Source: a virus
Length of the DNA: 64,000 nucleotides
Virus record (IMG/VR): IMGVR_UViG_3300034107_001363
Coordinates: 1-64,000 of that record
Reading direction: 5' to 3' (one strand)
Shown: piece by piece, positions 7,338-13,988 of the stretch
Position numbering within the stretch: the first letter of the stretch is position 1
Layout: each line of letters opens with the position of its first letter
Notes under the pieces: model-generated
The model's database searches: none
Seen by the model: the letters and a program-made list of their open reading frames with translations, nothing else
Told to the model about the DNA's origin: nothing
Program-made: the position numbers and the translations under genes

Positions 7338-7567
7338 GGCTTTATCTGATTGCTTTGCTCTTTGACGATTAAACGGTCAATCATGTCGTCCCACAGTTCG
7401 CCTTCGAGGTTGCGGCGTTGTAGTGAGGTGAATTCAACGGCGTTGAGAGTCCGCATTTTTTCATAGCGAAGCCATCCTTTGGTTGCTTCGTGCTGGCCGA
7501 TTTGGTCGGAGGTGTCGAGGATGAGGTTGCGCAGCTGCTGCTGGGTCTTGTTTTGTTCCGGAGTCAT
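7334..7567 (-). CDS. Small helical hypothetical protein (77 aa)
   Basis: Fully helical, polar protein (NKTQQQLRNLILDTSDQIGQHEATKGW). It is linked by four-base overlaps to both neighbours. No family is recognised. Confidence 0.6.
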   Translation of the reverse strand: MTPEQNKTQQQLRNLILDTSDQIGQHEATKGWLRYEKMRTLNAVEFTSLQRRNLEGELWDDMIDRLIVKEQSNQIKP

Positions 7568-7911
7568 AGTGGTCGGCGTGCGGCAGGGAATTCGGTTTTC
7601 CCAAGTTCAATTCCAATTGAATTGACAGCAGGAATCCAATAATTGCTGCTCATTAGTTGGTCTCCTTCTTCAAGGACTTCGGACATGCTTAATGCGCGGT
7701 AGACCAGTTTGGACGGTGTTTCGCCGTCCATCCAAAAGGTGCTGGCGAGGGTGCAACGGACGATGGCTATTGCCTTGAGGATTTCGAATACGCCTCCAGG
7801 ATGTTGGTCGGACAGTCGCTCAGCTTCAATCTGAGCTTCCTCAAGGGTTGGGTGCTGGATTTTTGGTCCACGGTTTTCGTCGGTTCGGTAAATGTAGTAG
7901 TAGGGCTTCAT
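7564..7911 (-). CDS. Hypothetical protein (115 aa)
   Basis: Begins MKPYYYIYRTDENRGPKIQHPTLEEAQIEAERLSDQHPGGVFEILKAIA. A strand, a helix and a further strand resemble small phage alpha/beta domains that end in an FEIL-type strand. The C-terminus (SSNYWIPAVNSIG) is unremarkable. Its ATG overlaps the stop of a 50-residue gene upstream. Confidence 0.6.
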   Translation of the reverse strand: MKPYYYIYRTDENRGPKIQHPTLEEAQIEAERLSDQHPGGVFEILKAIAIVRCTLASTFWMDGETPSKLVYRALSMSEVLEEGDQLMSSNYWIPAVNSIGIELGKTEFPAARRPL

Positions 7912-8060
7912 GGGAATTTATCGGGATTTGCGGGCGGTGCCATTTCTTCGCAGCGGAGGCAAATGAAACACCGGACAACCCGGCCGTCGCACTCCATTTC
8001 TTCACCGCAGCACTCTGGGGGGTCGAGGTAATCCGGTGGGTTGTTTAAGTAGTCTTGCAT
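7908..8060 (-). CDS. Small Cys-rich zinc-ribbon-like protein (50 aa)
   Basis: A 50-codon gene with ATG at 8058-8060 and TGA overlapping the next start. It has a CC pair at 17-18 (PPECCGEE) and C-x2-C-x2-C at residues 31-37 (CFICLRC), enough for a zinc knuckle. Its start shares one base with the upstream stop (TAATG). The perfect fit between its two neighbours is the main support. Confidence 0.6.
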   Translation of the reverse strand: MQDYLNNPPDYLDPPECCGEEMECDGRVVRCFICLRCEEMAPPANPDKFP

Positions 8061-8422
8061 TACCAAGGGGCTGTGTCGGGGTTGAAAGCGGTGTTTTCGT
8101 CGAGACCGTCATGCGGATCAGGTCCAATTTCTTCGATGTTGCGAATGAGGCGTTGCTGGAAAGTTTCTGGTGCTGGTTTTTTGGCCCGTGGAGTGCCTCG
8201 TGGCTGCCTTGTGTTTGATTTCCTTCCTTTGCCCTTGGCCGATGCTTTGGATAGCTCCAGACGGGGTTCTAGGGCTAATGCCAGCTCGGCTGCACGATTG
8301 AACCCATCGATGTTGTCGCGGCACCATTGGACGTAGCCCGGATCTTTGAACAGCACCTTGGATAAGTGCATTCCTCGGTATTTGCCAAAGTTGAAGCAGC
8401 CGTCACCTTTGAAGGGTTTCAT
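8060..8422 (-). CDS. ExoX C-terminal-like domain protein (120 aa)
   Basis: Residues 10-40 (FNFGKYRGMHLSKVLFKDPGYVQWCRDN) match the short domain found at the C-terminus of exodeoxyribonuclease X and in many free-standing phage proteins: G-K-Y/H-x-G, then D-P-x-Y-x-x-W. The second half is a basic, disordered linker (KGKGRKSNTRQPRGTPRAKK) that could contact DNA. No exonuclease catalytic domain is present, so it is probably an accessory DNA-binding protein. The ATG lies three bases after a TTAGC palindrome. Confidence 0.65.
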   Translation of the reverse strand: MKPFKGDGCFNFGKYRGMHLSKVLFKDPGYVQWCRDNIDGFNRAAELALALEPRLELSKASAKGKGRKSNTRQPRGTPRAKKPAPETFQQRLIRNIEEIGPDPHDGLDENTAFNPDTAPW

Positions 8423-8425
8423 GAT

Positions 8426-8438
8426 TTAGCTAGGCTAA
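8426..8438. promoter_or_regulatory. TTAGC palindrome, loop TAG
   Basis: Exact core at 8426-8438, overlapping the stop codon of the winged-helix gene and ending three bases before the start of the ExoX-C-like gene on the minus strand. Confidence 0.65.
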
Positions 8439-8692
8439 GGACTTTTTCGAACTGAGTAGAAAGTGGCTCGATCAGCTGGTCCTCCGCGTGGAGGCACTTT
8501 AGATGGCCTCACTAGCTTTTTGTTGGCTAGGGCCCGTAGCTCGCGGCGGATGGTTGCGTCGGACACTCCGCTCAAGGCAACTAGTGTGGCTACGTCTTTT
8601 GGTCCTGATTCACGGAGAAGCTTGAGGATAACGAACTGGCTGAGCTTGAGTCCTCGGGCAACGGCATCCTTGAGTTCAGCAGGTAGGGTCAT
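8435..8692 (-). CDS. Winged helix-turn-helix protein (85 aa)
   Basis: LSQFVILKLLRESGPKDVATLVALSGVSDATIRRELRALANKKLVRPSKVPPRG followed by ATFYSVRK fits a MarR/ArsR-like winged helix. It has a first helix, a helix-turn-helix with SDATIRRELRAL as recognition helix, and a wing ending in a tyrosine strand. It is probably a phage transcription regulator. ATG 8692 overlaps the upstream stop (ATGA), which decides it over a longer GTG start at 8713. Confidence 0.65.
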   Translation of the reverse strand: MTLPAELKDAVARGLKLSQFVILKLLRESGPKDVATLVALSGVSDATIRRELRALANKKLVRPSKVPPRGGPADRATFYSVRKSP

Positions 8693-8934
8693 GGGTCTAG
8701 TTCGCGCTGGCACTTGTTGTCGTGGTCAGCTTTGTCAGCTTCGTCAAGAAATCGGTGTTCAAGGCAGACCGAACAGTAACCGTTTGACCAGCCTTCTTGT
8801 TTTAGACCGAATTCCCTCAAAGCTTCAATTAGCTTGTCGTCTGGTTCGTCTAGAAGTTCGCGTGAAGCCACTTTGAATTCACATTCCACTCCGCAATTCC
8901 GGCAGGTTTCCCCGAAGGTGATAGCGATGTTCAT
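8689..8934 (-). CDS. Zinc-finger-like hypothetical protein (81 aa)
   Basis: Starts MNIAITFGETCRNCGVECEF. The Cys pairs CRNC and CSVC (GYCSVCLEHRFLDEADKADHDNKC) could form one treble-clef-like zinc site. It overlaps by four bases with both neighbours and lies between two winged-helix genes. A DNA- or protein-binding adaptor role is inference. Confidence 0.6.
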   Translation of the reverse strand: MNIAITFGETCRNCGVECEFKVASRELLDEPDDKLIEALREFGLKQEGWSNGYCSVCLEHRFLDEADKADHDNKCQRELDP

Positions 8935-9224
8935 TGGACAATTCCGTTGATGAAAGCGTGGGCTTTCGGGGTGAGCTGGTAGGTTGGAAACGATCCTCCT
9001 GTGGCTTGCTCTAGCATGTGTTTCATTCGCAGATGGCAAAGCACGCCGCGCACATGGTCGCTGTCGAGCAAGGTCTTGGCTTGCACTTTGCGCGCGCTGT
9101 TGGCGCCGGTCAGGTGCATGACCAGCAAGATGCGTGCTTGTTTGATTCCAAGGCCGTGTTCGGAAAGGCAGTCGACGACGTGGAGGGCCGACAAAGCGTT
9201 AATGCAAGGACGTGTAGCGGTCAC
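8931..9224 (-). CDS. Winged-helix-like hypothetical protein (97 aa)
   Basis: Helices LSEHGLGIKQARILLVMHLTG and KTLLDSDHVRGVLCHLRMKHMLEQ, then a possible wing TYQLTPKAHAFI, suggest a winged helix similar in layout to the 8435-8692 product. The GTG start at 9224 overlaps the upstream TGA (GTGA), which supports it. Probable regulator. Confidence 0.55.
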   Translation of the reverse strand: MTATRPCINALSALHVVDCLSEHGLGIKQARILLVMHLTGANSARKVQAKTLLDSDHVRGVLCHLRMKHMLEQATGGSFPTYQLTPKAHAFINGIVQ

Positions 9225-9406
9225 AAATTGATTCCTCTGGGGTAGGTGTCCTTGATTTCAGCGGCAATTTTTTCCATCTGCTCGACGAATCGGTCAAAGC
9301 CTCCAATTGAGTCGGCAATTTGAATTCGCACTTCTTTTCCAAAATAGAGGTGGATGCTGTAGTGGTTTTCGCCACAGGACTTTTCAACAGAAAAGTATGC
9401 TTTCAT
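9221..9406 (-). CDS. Small hypothetical protein (61 aa)
   Basis: Starts MKAYFSVEKSCGENHYSIHLYFGKEVRIQIADS: strand-rich first half, then a helix (FDRFVEQMEKIAAEI). The ATG at 9406 is preferred to a GTG at 9532, because the longer version would run through the stable hairpin at 9426-9469. It closes on a four-base overlap with the next gene. Confidence 0.6.
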   Translation of the reverse strand: MKAYFSVEKSCGENHYSIHLYFGKEVRIQIADSIGGFDRFVEQMEKIAAEIKDTYPRGINL

Positions 9407-9425
9407 GGTCGTGGTAATAATAAAG

Positions 9426-9469
9426 AAGGCACCCCGGGAACCTTGGGCAGATTCTCGACGGGGTGCCTT
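9426..9469 (-). terminator. Strong hairpin, terminator or attenuator in leader
   Basis: An 11-base-pair perfect stem (AAGGCACCCCG / CGGGGTGCCTT) lies 19 bases upstream of the 9221-9406 gene start. On the minus strand it is followed by CTTTATTATT, a moderate U-run. It may end transcription arriving from the 9652 gene or attenuate entry into the 9406-8060 cluster. Confidence 0.6.
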
Positions 9470-9584
9470 ATTTCTTGGCTGGTTGCGCGCTTTGTTAAAT
9501 TGCCCCTTGTCTCCGGGGTCTTCGAGGTTCACCTGTAAGCAGGTGATTCGAAATTAACACAAAACGCAAGAATGGCAAGGATTG

Positions 9585-9597
9585 TTAGCTTGGCTAA
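9585..9597. promoter_or_regulatory. TTAGC palindrome, loop TTG
   Basis: Exact core in the 245-base gap between the 9652-10068 gene and the 9221-9406 gene, upstream of the 9426-9469 hairpin. The gap otherwise shows an imperfect stem AGAGGGCC...GGCTCT at about 9602-9630 and nothing gene-like. Confidence 0.65.
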
Positions 9598-9651
9598 ACA
9601 AGAGGGCCGCTATAGGTAGTGGCTCTTAGGGTTTCGAAGCACAATCCACTG

Positions 9652-10068
9652 TCATTGATTTGCAGGAATTGAACATTCTTGGTCCGGCTCATAGTCTTTT
9701 ATCTCTTCAGCTCTGTTCCGGCCATCCTGATTGATTCCGTTGGCGTCCCACAGTGATTCATCGTCATGCAGCATTTGCAGGCTGGCCCAGAAATCCCACG
9801 GGGCGTTTGCCACTTCAGGTTGCAACACTTCGCACAATTCGAAGCCGAGTTTTTCGGCAAATTCGTCTGGTTGCTGGTTGTTGAGTCCTTGTGCTAGTTC
9901 GTCCATTTTTTGGAGGCGGCTGATTGTCTCTTCGTCATTGCGGCAAAACATTCCAACGGCACAACGGGTATTGTTCTCTCCAAGGTAGCGGCAGGAATGG
10001 ACAACCATTGACCGGTTTCCAAGATGGAAGTGACCGGTAACCTTGTCGATGATTTGGTGCAGGGTCAT
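9652..10068 (-). CDS. Hypothetical protein (138 aa)
   Basis: Starts MTLHQIIDKVTGHFHLGNRSMVVHSCRYLGENNTRCAVGMFCRND. The RCAVGMFC stretch, an acidic middle and WDFWASLQMLHDDESLWD resemble a group of uncharacterised phage proteins. No catalytic motif is seen. Confidence 0.6.
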   Translation of the reverse strand: MTLHQIIDKVTGHFHLGNRSMVVHSCRYLGENNTRCAVGMFCRNDEETISRLQKMDELAQGLNNQQPDEFAEKLGFELCEVLQPEVANAPWDFWASLQMLHDDESLWDANGINQDGRNRAEEIKDYEPDQECSIPANQ

Positions 10069-10072
10069 AGCT

Positions 10073-10540
10073 TTATGCTTCGATAGCTGGAGTGTAGCCC
10101 ATTACTTTTTCAAGCAGCTGATCAAGGGCTGGAGCCACCTCGGAGTTGTCGAGAAGAGGGTTTGGTGCTGCGAGCCCTTGCTTGATTTTTTGCTTGGTCG
10201 CTTCTTCATCAAAGCGCGACGGATGGAGCCGGCTGATCTGTTTTTTGAGCTTCATAATCAAAGGAGTTGAAAGATCGATGACGCATTTCAGTGGTTGGTC
10301 TTCGTTGAAGTAGCGCACGCTCGTGTCGATTTCGAAGTCGATGGGTTTAATTCCTTTTAGCAGCTTGATGGCTTCTAAACGGAGCTGTTCTTGAACCTCC
10401 AGCGACTGCTTTTCGACGCGTTCTCCTTCTTTGGCGTGGGCAATCTTGGCCCGCTTAAGCAACGCTTCGGCAATTTGGGTCTTGGTTGGCTTTGGCTGGG
10501 CTTTTGAGACTTTGCCCGGGATGATGATGTTGGTGTTCAT
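10073..10540 (-). CDS. Hypothetical helical protein (155 aa)
   Basis: Lys-rich N-terminus (KVSKAQPKPTKTQIAEALLKRAKIAH), a long charged helix (VEKQSLEVQEQLRLEAIKLL), a short beta region (CVIDLSTPLIMKL) and an acidic tail. It is co-directional and coupled by ATGA to the gene upstream. Unknown. Confidence 0.6.
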   Translation of the reverse strand: MNTNIIIPGKVSKAQPKPTKTQIAEALLKRAKIAHAKEGERVEKQSLEVQEQLRLEAIKLLKGIKPIDFEIDTSVRYFNEDQPLKCVIDLSTPLIMKLKKQISRLHPSRFDEEATKQKIKQGLAAPNPLLDNSEVAPALDQLLEKVMGYTPAIEA

Positions 10541-10731
10541 TTGTCGTTGAGGATGGACCTGCCGGACATCAGCAGGATTTGGAGGTATGGAGTGGCAAGC
10601 CGGTCATCTGCAAACATTGCTCCTATTAGGAAAGATTGCTCGGTGATTGCGGCTTGCTTGGAGCCTTCCTTGATTGCGCTGTTTTTGAGTAGCTGGCGAA
10701 GACGGTCCTTGAGGTCTTGTTCAGTTTTCAT
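10537..10731 (-). CDS. Small hypothetical protein (64 aa)
   Basis: MKTEQDLKDRLRQLLKNSAIKEGSKQAAITEQSFLIGAMFADD: helical with one moderately hydrophobic stretch too short for a confident membrane segment. Four-base overlaps on both sides. Confidence 0.6.
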   Translation of the reverse strand: MKTEQDLKDRLRQLLKNSAIKEGSKQAAITEQSFLIGAMFADDRLATPYLQILLMSGRSILNDK

Positions 10732-10916
10732 GCGGGTCGTTTGGTGATGAATATCGCTTCCGGCTCGTAGTCGAGTGGGCTGCGAGTTAGCTTTTTGGCT
10801 TGGTTGATTGCTTTCTTGATTGTCTCAGCGGCGATTACAATTATGCAGTCGTCGACTTCCAGCGTGATGGCCCAGAGCGAGACGCGTTCTTGAGCTAGAT
10901 ACAGAGGGCCTTTCAC
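10728..10916 (-). CDS. Small hypothetical protein (62 aa)
   Basis: GTG at 10916 overlaps the stop of the GHKL gene (GTGA), which decides the start over a longer frame to 11015 that would run 103 bases into that gene. Sequence MKGPLYLAQERVSLWAITLEVDDCIIVIAAETIKKA has an alternating strand pattern followed by a helix. Unknown. Confidence 0.55.
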   Translation of the reverse strand: MKGPLYLAQERVSLWAITLEVDDCIIVIAAETIKKAINQAKKLTRSPLDYEPEAIFITKRPA

Positions 10917-12079
10917 AGCGCAAACTTCAGCCTCCGTTTGGCCTGACCAATTAGCTCGTTGATCAGGTGCTGTTGGAAAGCTAGCGAGTAGTCGTCGTAG
11001 CCGTTGGAGTGGCACTGCTCTTCGAACAGGGTGGCGACCATTTCAAAGCAGCCCTTGTCGAATGCCTTCTGGCTGAGGAGAATGTCGCCGTCATGGTAGT
11101 AAGCGATTACGTTCTGGTTGTCGCAGTGGACTTTTTTGATGCGGGCATTGACCGGGTAGCCAGCTAGTGCAAGGAATTCCTTGGCACGCTCGACCATAGC
11201 TTCCTCGTCGTTGACCATCTCGAGCTGCGCAAACCCGGCGGTGGGGTTCTTGCGCTTGTAAATCAACGCGATGGCAGGATTGAGGTCAGTCGGACGGGTT
11301 GCCCACAGGCGACTGACGACATCGGTCATTTCATCCGACCATGGGTTGTCGTAGTCGAGGTTTTGCTCAAAGCCTTTGGCCGTTACGAAATACTCGAGAA
11401 GCTTGGCGTCTTTGACATGACCGCAAACCGAATCGCCGATGCGGTAGCGCAAGGTGTATTCATTGGCGATGGTCCGGTCTTCGGTCAGCTCCATTTCGCA
11501 CAACAGCTCGTAGTCGTAATGGGCGCCTTCCAGCTCCTTTACCTTGACCCCGCGATAGAACACCTTGCCGTTCCCTTGATAGATCCGAAGGTTGCGCGAT
11601 TCGTGGATAGGTTCGCGGTCACCGATGAACAGTTGGTCGTGATTGGAGTGGGCCTTGAGGATGTCAGGACCGGTGACGACGATTGAAGTGCCGTCTTCCA
11701 TTGCTTCGCCTGTGAACCAGATGCCGCCTTCGTCTATGGTGTTGGACACCAGCTCACGGTAGGCGCCAGCAACCTGCCACTTCTTGCCGTATTCAGTGGT
11801 GAATGGCAGTTCCCTGCCGTTGCAGGTGACTTGCTGGAAGTCCTTGCCTCGGAAGCTGATGTCGGCAAGGCCAAAGGACCAATGCTTGCCGTTGCTGTGG
11901 ATGTCGACCTGATGGCCTTCACGCAGCAGCACGGCGATGGCATACTTGAGGCCGGTGCCAAACAGCCCGATTGGGTTGCCGGTTTCTTTTGCCGAGATTC
12001 CCATCAGTTCCCATGATTTGGGATCGATCGGGCCATTGGAGTGAAATACGACGGAGGTTGGTTTGGTTATCGTGTTCAT
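10913..12079 (-). CDS. GHKL-type ATPase domain protein (rIIA-like candidate)
   Basis: A 388-residue protein with two signatures of the Bergerat (GHKL) ATP-binding fold. GLFGTGLKYAIAVL at about residues 38-51 resembles the Gly-rich lid motif, and YRELVSNTIDEGG at about 107-119 resembles the N-box (E109, N113). In histidine kinases, Hsp90 and MutL the N-box comes first; here the Gly-rich motif precedes it, so either the domain is permuted or one match is not a true equivalent. The rest holds strands and a C-terminal helix ending GQAKRRLKFAL. T4 rIIA is another phage GHKL ATPase, but no rIIB partner is seen. Confidence 0.6.
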   Translation of the reverse strand: MNTITKPTSVVFHSNGPIDPKSWELMGISAKETGNPIGLFGTGLKYAIAVLLREGHQVDIHSNGKHWSFGLADISFRGKDFQQVTCNGRELPFTTEYGKKWQVAGAYRELVSNTIDEGGIWFTGEAMEDGTSIVVTGPDILKAHSNHDQLFIGDREPIHESRNLRIYQGNGKVFYRGVKVKELEGAHYDYELLCEMELTEDRTIANEYTLRYRIGDSVCGHVKDAKLLEYFVTAKGFEQNLDYDNPWSDEMTDVVSRLWATRPTDLNPAIALIYKRKNPTAGFAQLEMVNDEEAMVERAKEFLALAGYPVNARIKKVHCDNQNVIAYYHDGDILLSQKAFDKGCFEMVATLFEEQCHSNGYDDYSLAFQQHLINELIGQAKRRLKFAL

Positions 12080-12444
12080 GTCGGTGAATTATCCAGCCCG
12101 CAGGGCTTAGGTTGAATTTTGGAAACAAAATCAAAGACGATTTCAGCTAGCTCATAAGCGCCGATTGGCTTTTCCCATGCTTTGAGGATGGTTTTTATGA
12201 GCGCGTCTTTATTGAGGTGTAATCCTGCTAATTGGGTAGCTGGAAGTGGTAAGTCTTCTAGGGTTGAAATGAATGTCATGGCTCGGCAGCTTCCTCCTAC
12301 GGAAGTGTGGAGCCATAGCCCATCTTTACGCGTGCGATCCCAGCATCCGCCTTCTTTGAGGTAAGGAGAGTTTACGGTTCCGATTGGGACGTAGCGTTTT
12401 CCAATTTTTCGGTAAATTGGTTCTCGTGGATCTTTGATTTGCAT
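12076..12444 (-). CDS. Hypothetical protein (122 aa)
   Basis: Starts MQIKDPREPIYRKIGKRYVPIG, with a strand-rich N-terminal half carrying WDRTRKDGLWLHTSVGG and a helical C-terminal half (ALIKTILKAWEKPIGAYELAEIVFDFV). It overlaps the GHKL gene start by four bases and heads that coupled group. Unknown. Confidence 0.6.
   Translation of the reverse strand: MQIKDPREPIYRKIGKRYVPIGTVNSPYLKEGGCWDRTRKDGLWLHTSVGGSCRAMTFISTLEDLPLPATQLAGLHLNKDALIKTILKAWEKPIGAYELAEIVFDFVSKIQPKPCGLDNSPT
12095..12107. repeat. GCA-triloop mini-hairpin
   Basis: AGCCC-GCA-GGGCT, a perfect five-base-pair stem with a GNA-type loop, inside the 3' end of the 12076-12444 gene just before the GHKL start. Same geometry as the GAA-loop hairpins. 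Confidence 0.4.
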
Positions 12445-12641
12445 TTTGTGAGGCAGTGTAAAATTTAAATGACTATGAAGATGAGTGCGATTCGGAATAC
12501 CATTTTAGCTGTGACTAAAGGAAAGCTTGCACCCCGGTCCCAAAGGACGGAGCATCGGGGCGCGTTGGTGTGCCGGATTTCGCTCCAGAGTCCGGGAGGC
12601 GGTTCATAGCCTCTTCTTTCTTGGTTCCTTGCTACGGGAAA
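12445..12641. other. Gap between leftward genes (197 bases)
   Basis: Holds an AT-rich segment (TAAAATTTAAATGAC near 12464) that could be a promoter for the leftward GHKL group. A possible 30-codon minus frame lies at 12515-12607, and a competing 45-codon plus frame at 12469-12606. Neither short frame is secure. Confidence 0.4.
12515..12607 (-). CDS. Possible microprotein (30 aa)
   Basis: ATG at 12605-12607 is preceded by AAGAAGAGGCT, an SD-like leader rare in this genome. The peptide MNRLPDSGAKSGTPTRPDAP is low-complexity and polar, with no recognisable domain. It starts 34 bases past the stop of the 12642-12854 gene. Confidence 0.25.
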   Translation of the reverse strand: MNRLPDSGAKSGTPTRPDAPSFGTGVQAFL

Positions 12642-12644
12642 TTA
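12624..12644. repeat. 20-base direct repeat at a stop codon, copy A
   Basis: TTCCTTGCTACGGGAAATTA ends with the TAA stop (read on the minus strand) of the 12642-12854 gene. An identical copy sits at 13147-13166, at the stop of another gene. A TTCC/GGAA dyad inside could form a small hairpin just past the stop. Confidence 0.55.
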
Positions 12645-12854
12645 AATCAGGATAGAAAGCACTTTTGGCATCCGGTGGACGCCTTTGTTGTGGTTTTCAC
12701 GGCGTGTTGCCTTTGCTTGCCGATGCTCTTCCAGCATGTGCTGGTGACGAGCGTGTGGCATCATACATTTCAGCCTATCCCGCTCAAAGGTAGGGGTGTA
12801 GGTGTAGCTGAATTTGACTTCCGTGTTTGGGTGGGTGGTGGTGTATGGTTTCAT
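12642..12854 (-). CDS. Small basic hypothetical protein (70 aa)
   Basis: MKPYTTTHPNTEVKFSYTYTPTFERDRLKCMMPHARHQHMLEEHRQAK: His/Arg-rich and basic, perhaps nucleic-acid binding. Its ATG overlaps the stop of a 42-residue gene upstream (ATGA). Confidence 0.55.
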   Translation of the reverse strand: MKPYTTTHPNTEVKFSYTYTPTFERDRLKCMMPHARHQHMLEEHRQAKATRRENHNKGVHRMPKVLSILI

Positions 12855-12979
12855 TTGGCTTGGTTGCGTTGGTCGAGGAGCTTATCGATAAGGACTAGCA
12901 TTGCCCGTTTGGTTTTTTCGGTTTTGGTTGACCGCAATTTGCGGTAGGCGTCGAGCAGTTGTTGGTCGAGCAGGTTCAC
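12851..12979 (-). CDS. Small helical protein (42 aa), GTG start
   Basis: Reads MNLLDQQLLDAYRKLRSTKTEK then a second helix AMLVLIDKLLDQRNQAK. The GTG at 12977-12979 overlaps the TGA of a hydrophobic microprotein (GTGA), and its own TGA overlaps the next ATG. This chain of overlaps is the main support. Confidence 0.55.
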   Translation of the reverse strand: MNLLDQQLLDAYRKLRSTKTEKTKRAMLVLIDKLLDQRNQAK

Positions 12980-13035
12980 TTAAAAAAGAGGTGGAGTAGG
13001 AGGAGAATGACAATCAAGAAGATCAGTTTGATCAT
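12976..13035 (-). CDS. 19-residue transmembrane microprotein
   Basis: MIKLIFLIVILLLLHLFFK is one uninterrupted hydrophobic helix flanked by Lys, long enough to span a membrane. The ATG follows TTAATTTCCCCGTCC, similar to the 20-base repeat nearby. Its stop overlaps the next start (GTGA). It may be a membrane-active early peptide; function unknown. Confidence 0.45.
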   Translation of the reverse strand: MIKLIFLIVILLLLHLFFK

Positions 13036-13163
13036 GGACGGGGAAATTAACAACGTCTTCCTTTGCGGGAAAAGGCGTAACGTGTCAGGTTGGTGGTCGG
13101 AAGCGGCCTCACGCTTCTGCTTGTGTTTTGTTACAGGTCCGGTTGATTCCTTGCTACGGGAAA
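13036..13163. other. Short gap with a degenerate repeat copy
   Basis: On the minus strand TTTTCCCGCAAAGGAA (about 13062-13077) is a shorter relative of the TTTCCCGTAGCAAGGAA element found at 12624 and 13147. No start codon for a gene is seen in this gap. Confidence 0.35.
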
Positions 13164-13166
13164 TTA
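13147..13166. repeat. 20-base direct repeat at a stop codon, copy B
   Basis: Identical to the 12624-12644 copy. Its last three bases are the TAA stop of the 13164-13448 gene on the minus strand. Confidence 0.55.
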
Positions 13167-13448
13167 TGGAAGCGGAGGGATTTCGATTTCGTGACAGGCG
13201 ATGCGGTCGATTCCGCGGTTAAAATCGGCAGCCATTCGCCTTGGCCAAGTCGAAAAGCACTCGTTCGGATACTCGTTGATCCAAACTTTGCGCGGCTTCG
13301 GGGCGATTCGATAGTCGTCCTTTGGTCCTTGAAATGTCATATCGCCCGTTGTTATCCACTCGTTTTCAAAGCTGAGAGTTTGCACATTCTTGCCCTCCGC
13401 AAAAGCTGTGATGATCGGCAGTAGTTCTTTGGCGTGTTCTCGTGTCAT
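13164..13448 (-). CDS. Hypothetical protein (94 aa), common phage type
   Basis: MTREHAKELLPIITAFAEGKNVQTLSFENEWITTGDMTFQGPKDDYRIAPKPRKVWINEYP. The pattern of an N-terminal helix, a W-containing strand pair, then YRIxPxPRxxWIN is a recurrent small phage protein, often annotated only as hypothetical. The C-terminal half carries a Trp and a Cys-His near the end. The leader GCAGGACAAC before ATG contains a weak AGGA. Confidence 0.65.
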   Translation of the reverse strand: MTREHAKELLPIITAFAEGKNVQTLSFENEWITTGDMTFQGPKDDYRIAPKPRKVWINEYPNECFSTWPRRMAADFNRGIDRIACHEIEIPPLP

Positions 13449-13479
13449 GTTGTCCTGCGGTTTTGTAAATTAGAAATGC

Positions 13480-13818
13480 TTAATCCCGCCACAAAGCCAG
13501 TGTTCGGAGAAAGGCTTCGGCTCGTTGAGCTGCGGGAGCAAAAGCAACAAATACATTTTTTTTGTTGCTTTTCTTTAGGGCGCTCACGATGGCCCCCCCA
13601 TATCTAACGAGGTCGGCCAACGACAACACCTTCTCCGCTTCGTGCATGGCGTTGAGGTCGTTGAGGTAGTCGGGGACATAGCGCACATTCCGGCTTACGT
13701 AGTTTACATCCGGTGGGTAGCCCCTGACATCGTCGCAAAGACCTTCCTGCTGGCATATGGTTACCCACCTCCACCCGCAAGCCTCGGCGATGGCGATTCT
13801 TTGTGCTTCTGGTTTCAT
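13480..13818 (-). CDS. Phage ABA-sandwich-like protein (112 aa)
   Basis: Starts MKPEAQRIAIAEACGWRWV, continues with a Cys/Gly loop (GLCDDVRGYPPDV), PDYLNDLNAMHEAEKVL, then a long helix and a C-terminal AQRAEAFLRTLALW. The IAEACGW opening and NAMHEAE motif are hallmarks of the phage ABA-sandwich domain family. Its molecular role is unknown. ATG 13818 overlaps the upstream stop; the frame itself is open further. Confidence 0.65.
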   Translation of the reverse strand: MKPEAQRIAIAEACGWRWVTICQQEGLCDDVRGYPPDVNYVSRNVRYVPDYLNDLNAMHEAEKVLSLADLVRYGGAIVSALKKSNKKNVFVAFAPAAQRAEAFLRTLALWRD

Positions 13819-13988
13819 GGTTTCCAGAGGTTGGCCACAAACCGCGAGAACGGCGAGGGGTGATACGGATGCGGCGCCTTCCGCGCCAACCACCGCGCCA
13901 GCTCCTCCTCCGCGAGTTTGCGGCCAGCCTTAGACTTTGCGCTGGCCACGTTGGCATGGAGCGCTTCGGTGATGGGGTTGGCGTTCAT
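13815..13988 (-). CDS. Small basic protein (57 aa)
   Basis: MNANPITEALHANVASAKSKAGRKLAEEELARWLARKAPHPYHPSPFSRFVANLWKP. One amphipathic helix with a Pro/His-rich tail. It starts with an ATGA overlap on the upstream gene and ends with another. Unknown. Confidence 0.55.
   Translation of the reverse strand: MNANPITEALHANVASAKSKAGRKLAEEELARWLARKAPHPYHPSPFSRFVANLWKP

Noticed and set aside
12469-12606. Plus-strand 45-codon frame in the 12445-12641 gap
   Set aside because: Wrong strand for the region, no SD or domain, and it overlaps a competing minus frame. Left as uncertain.
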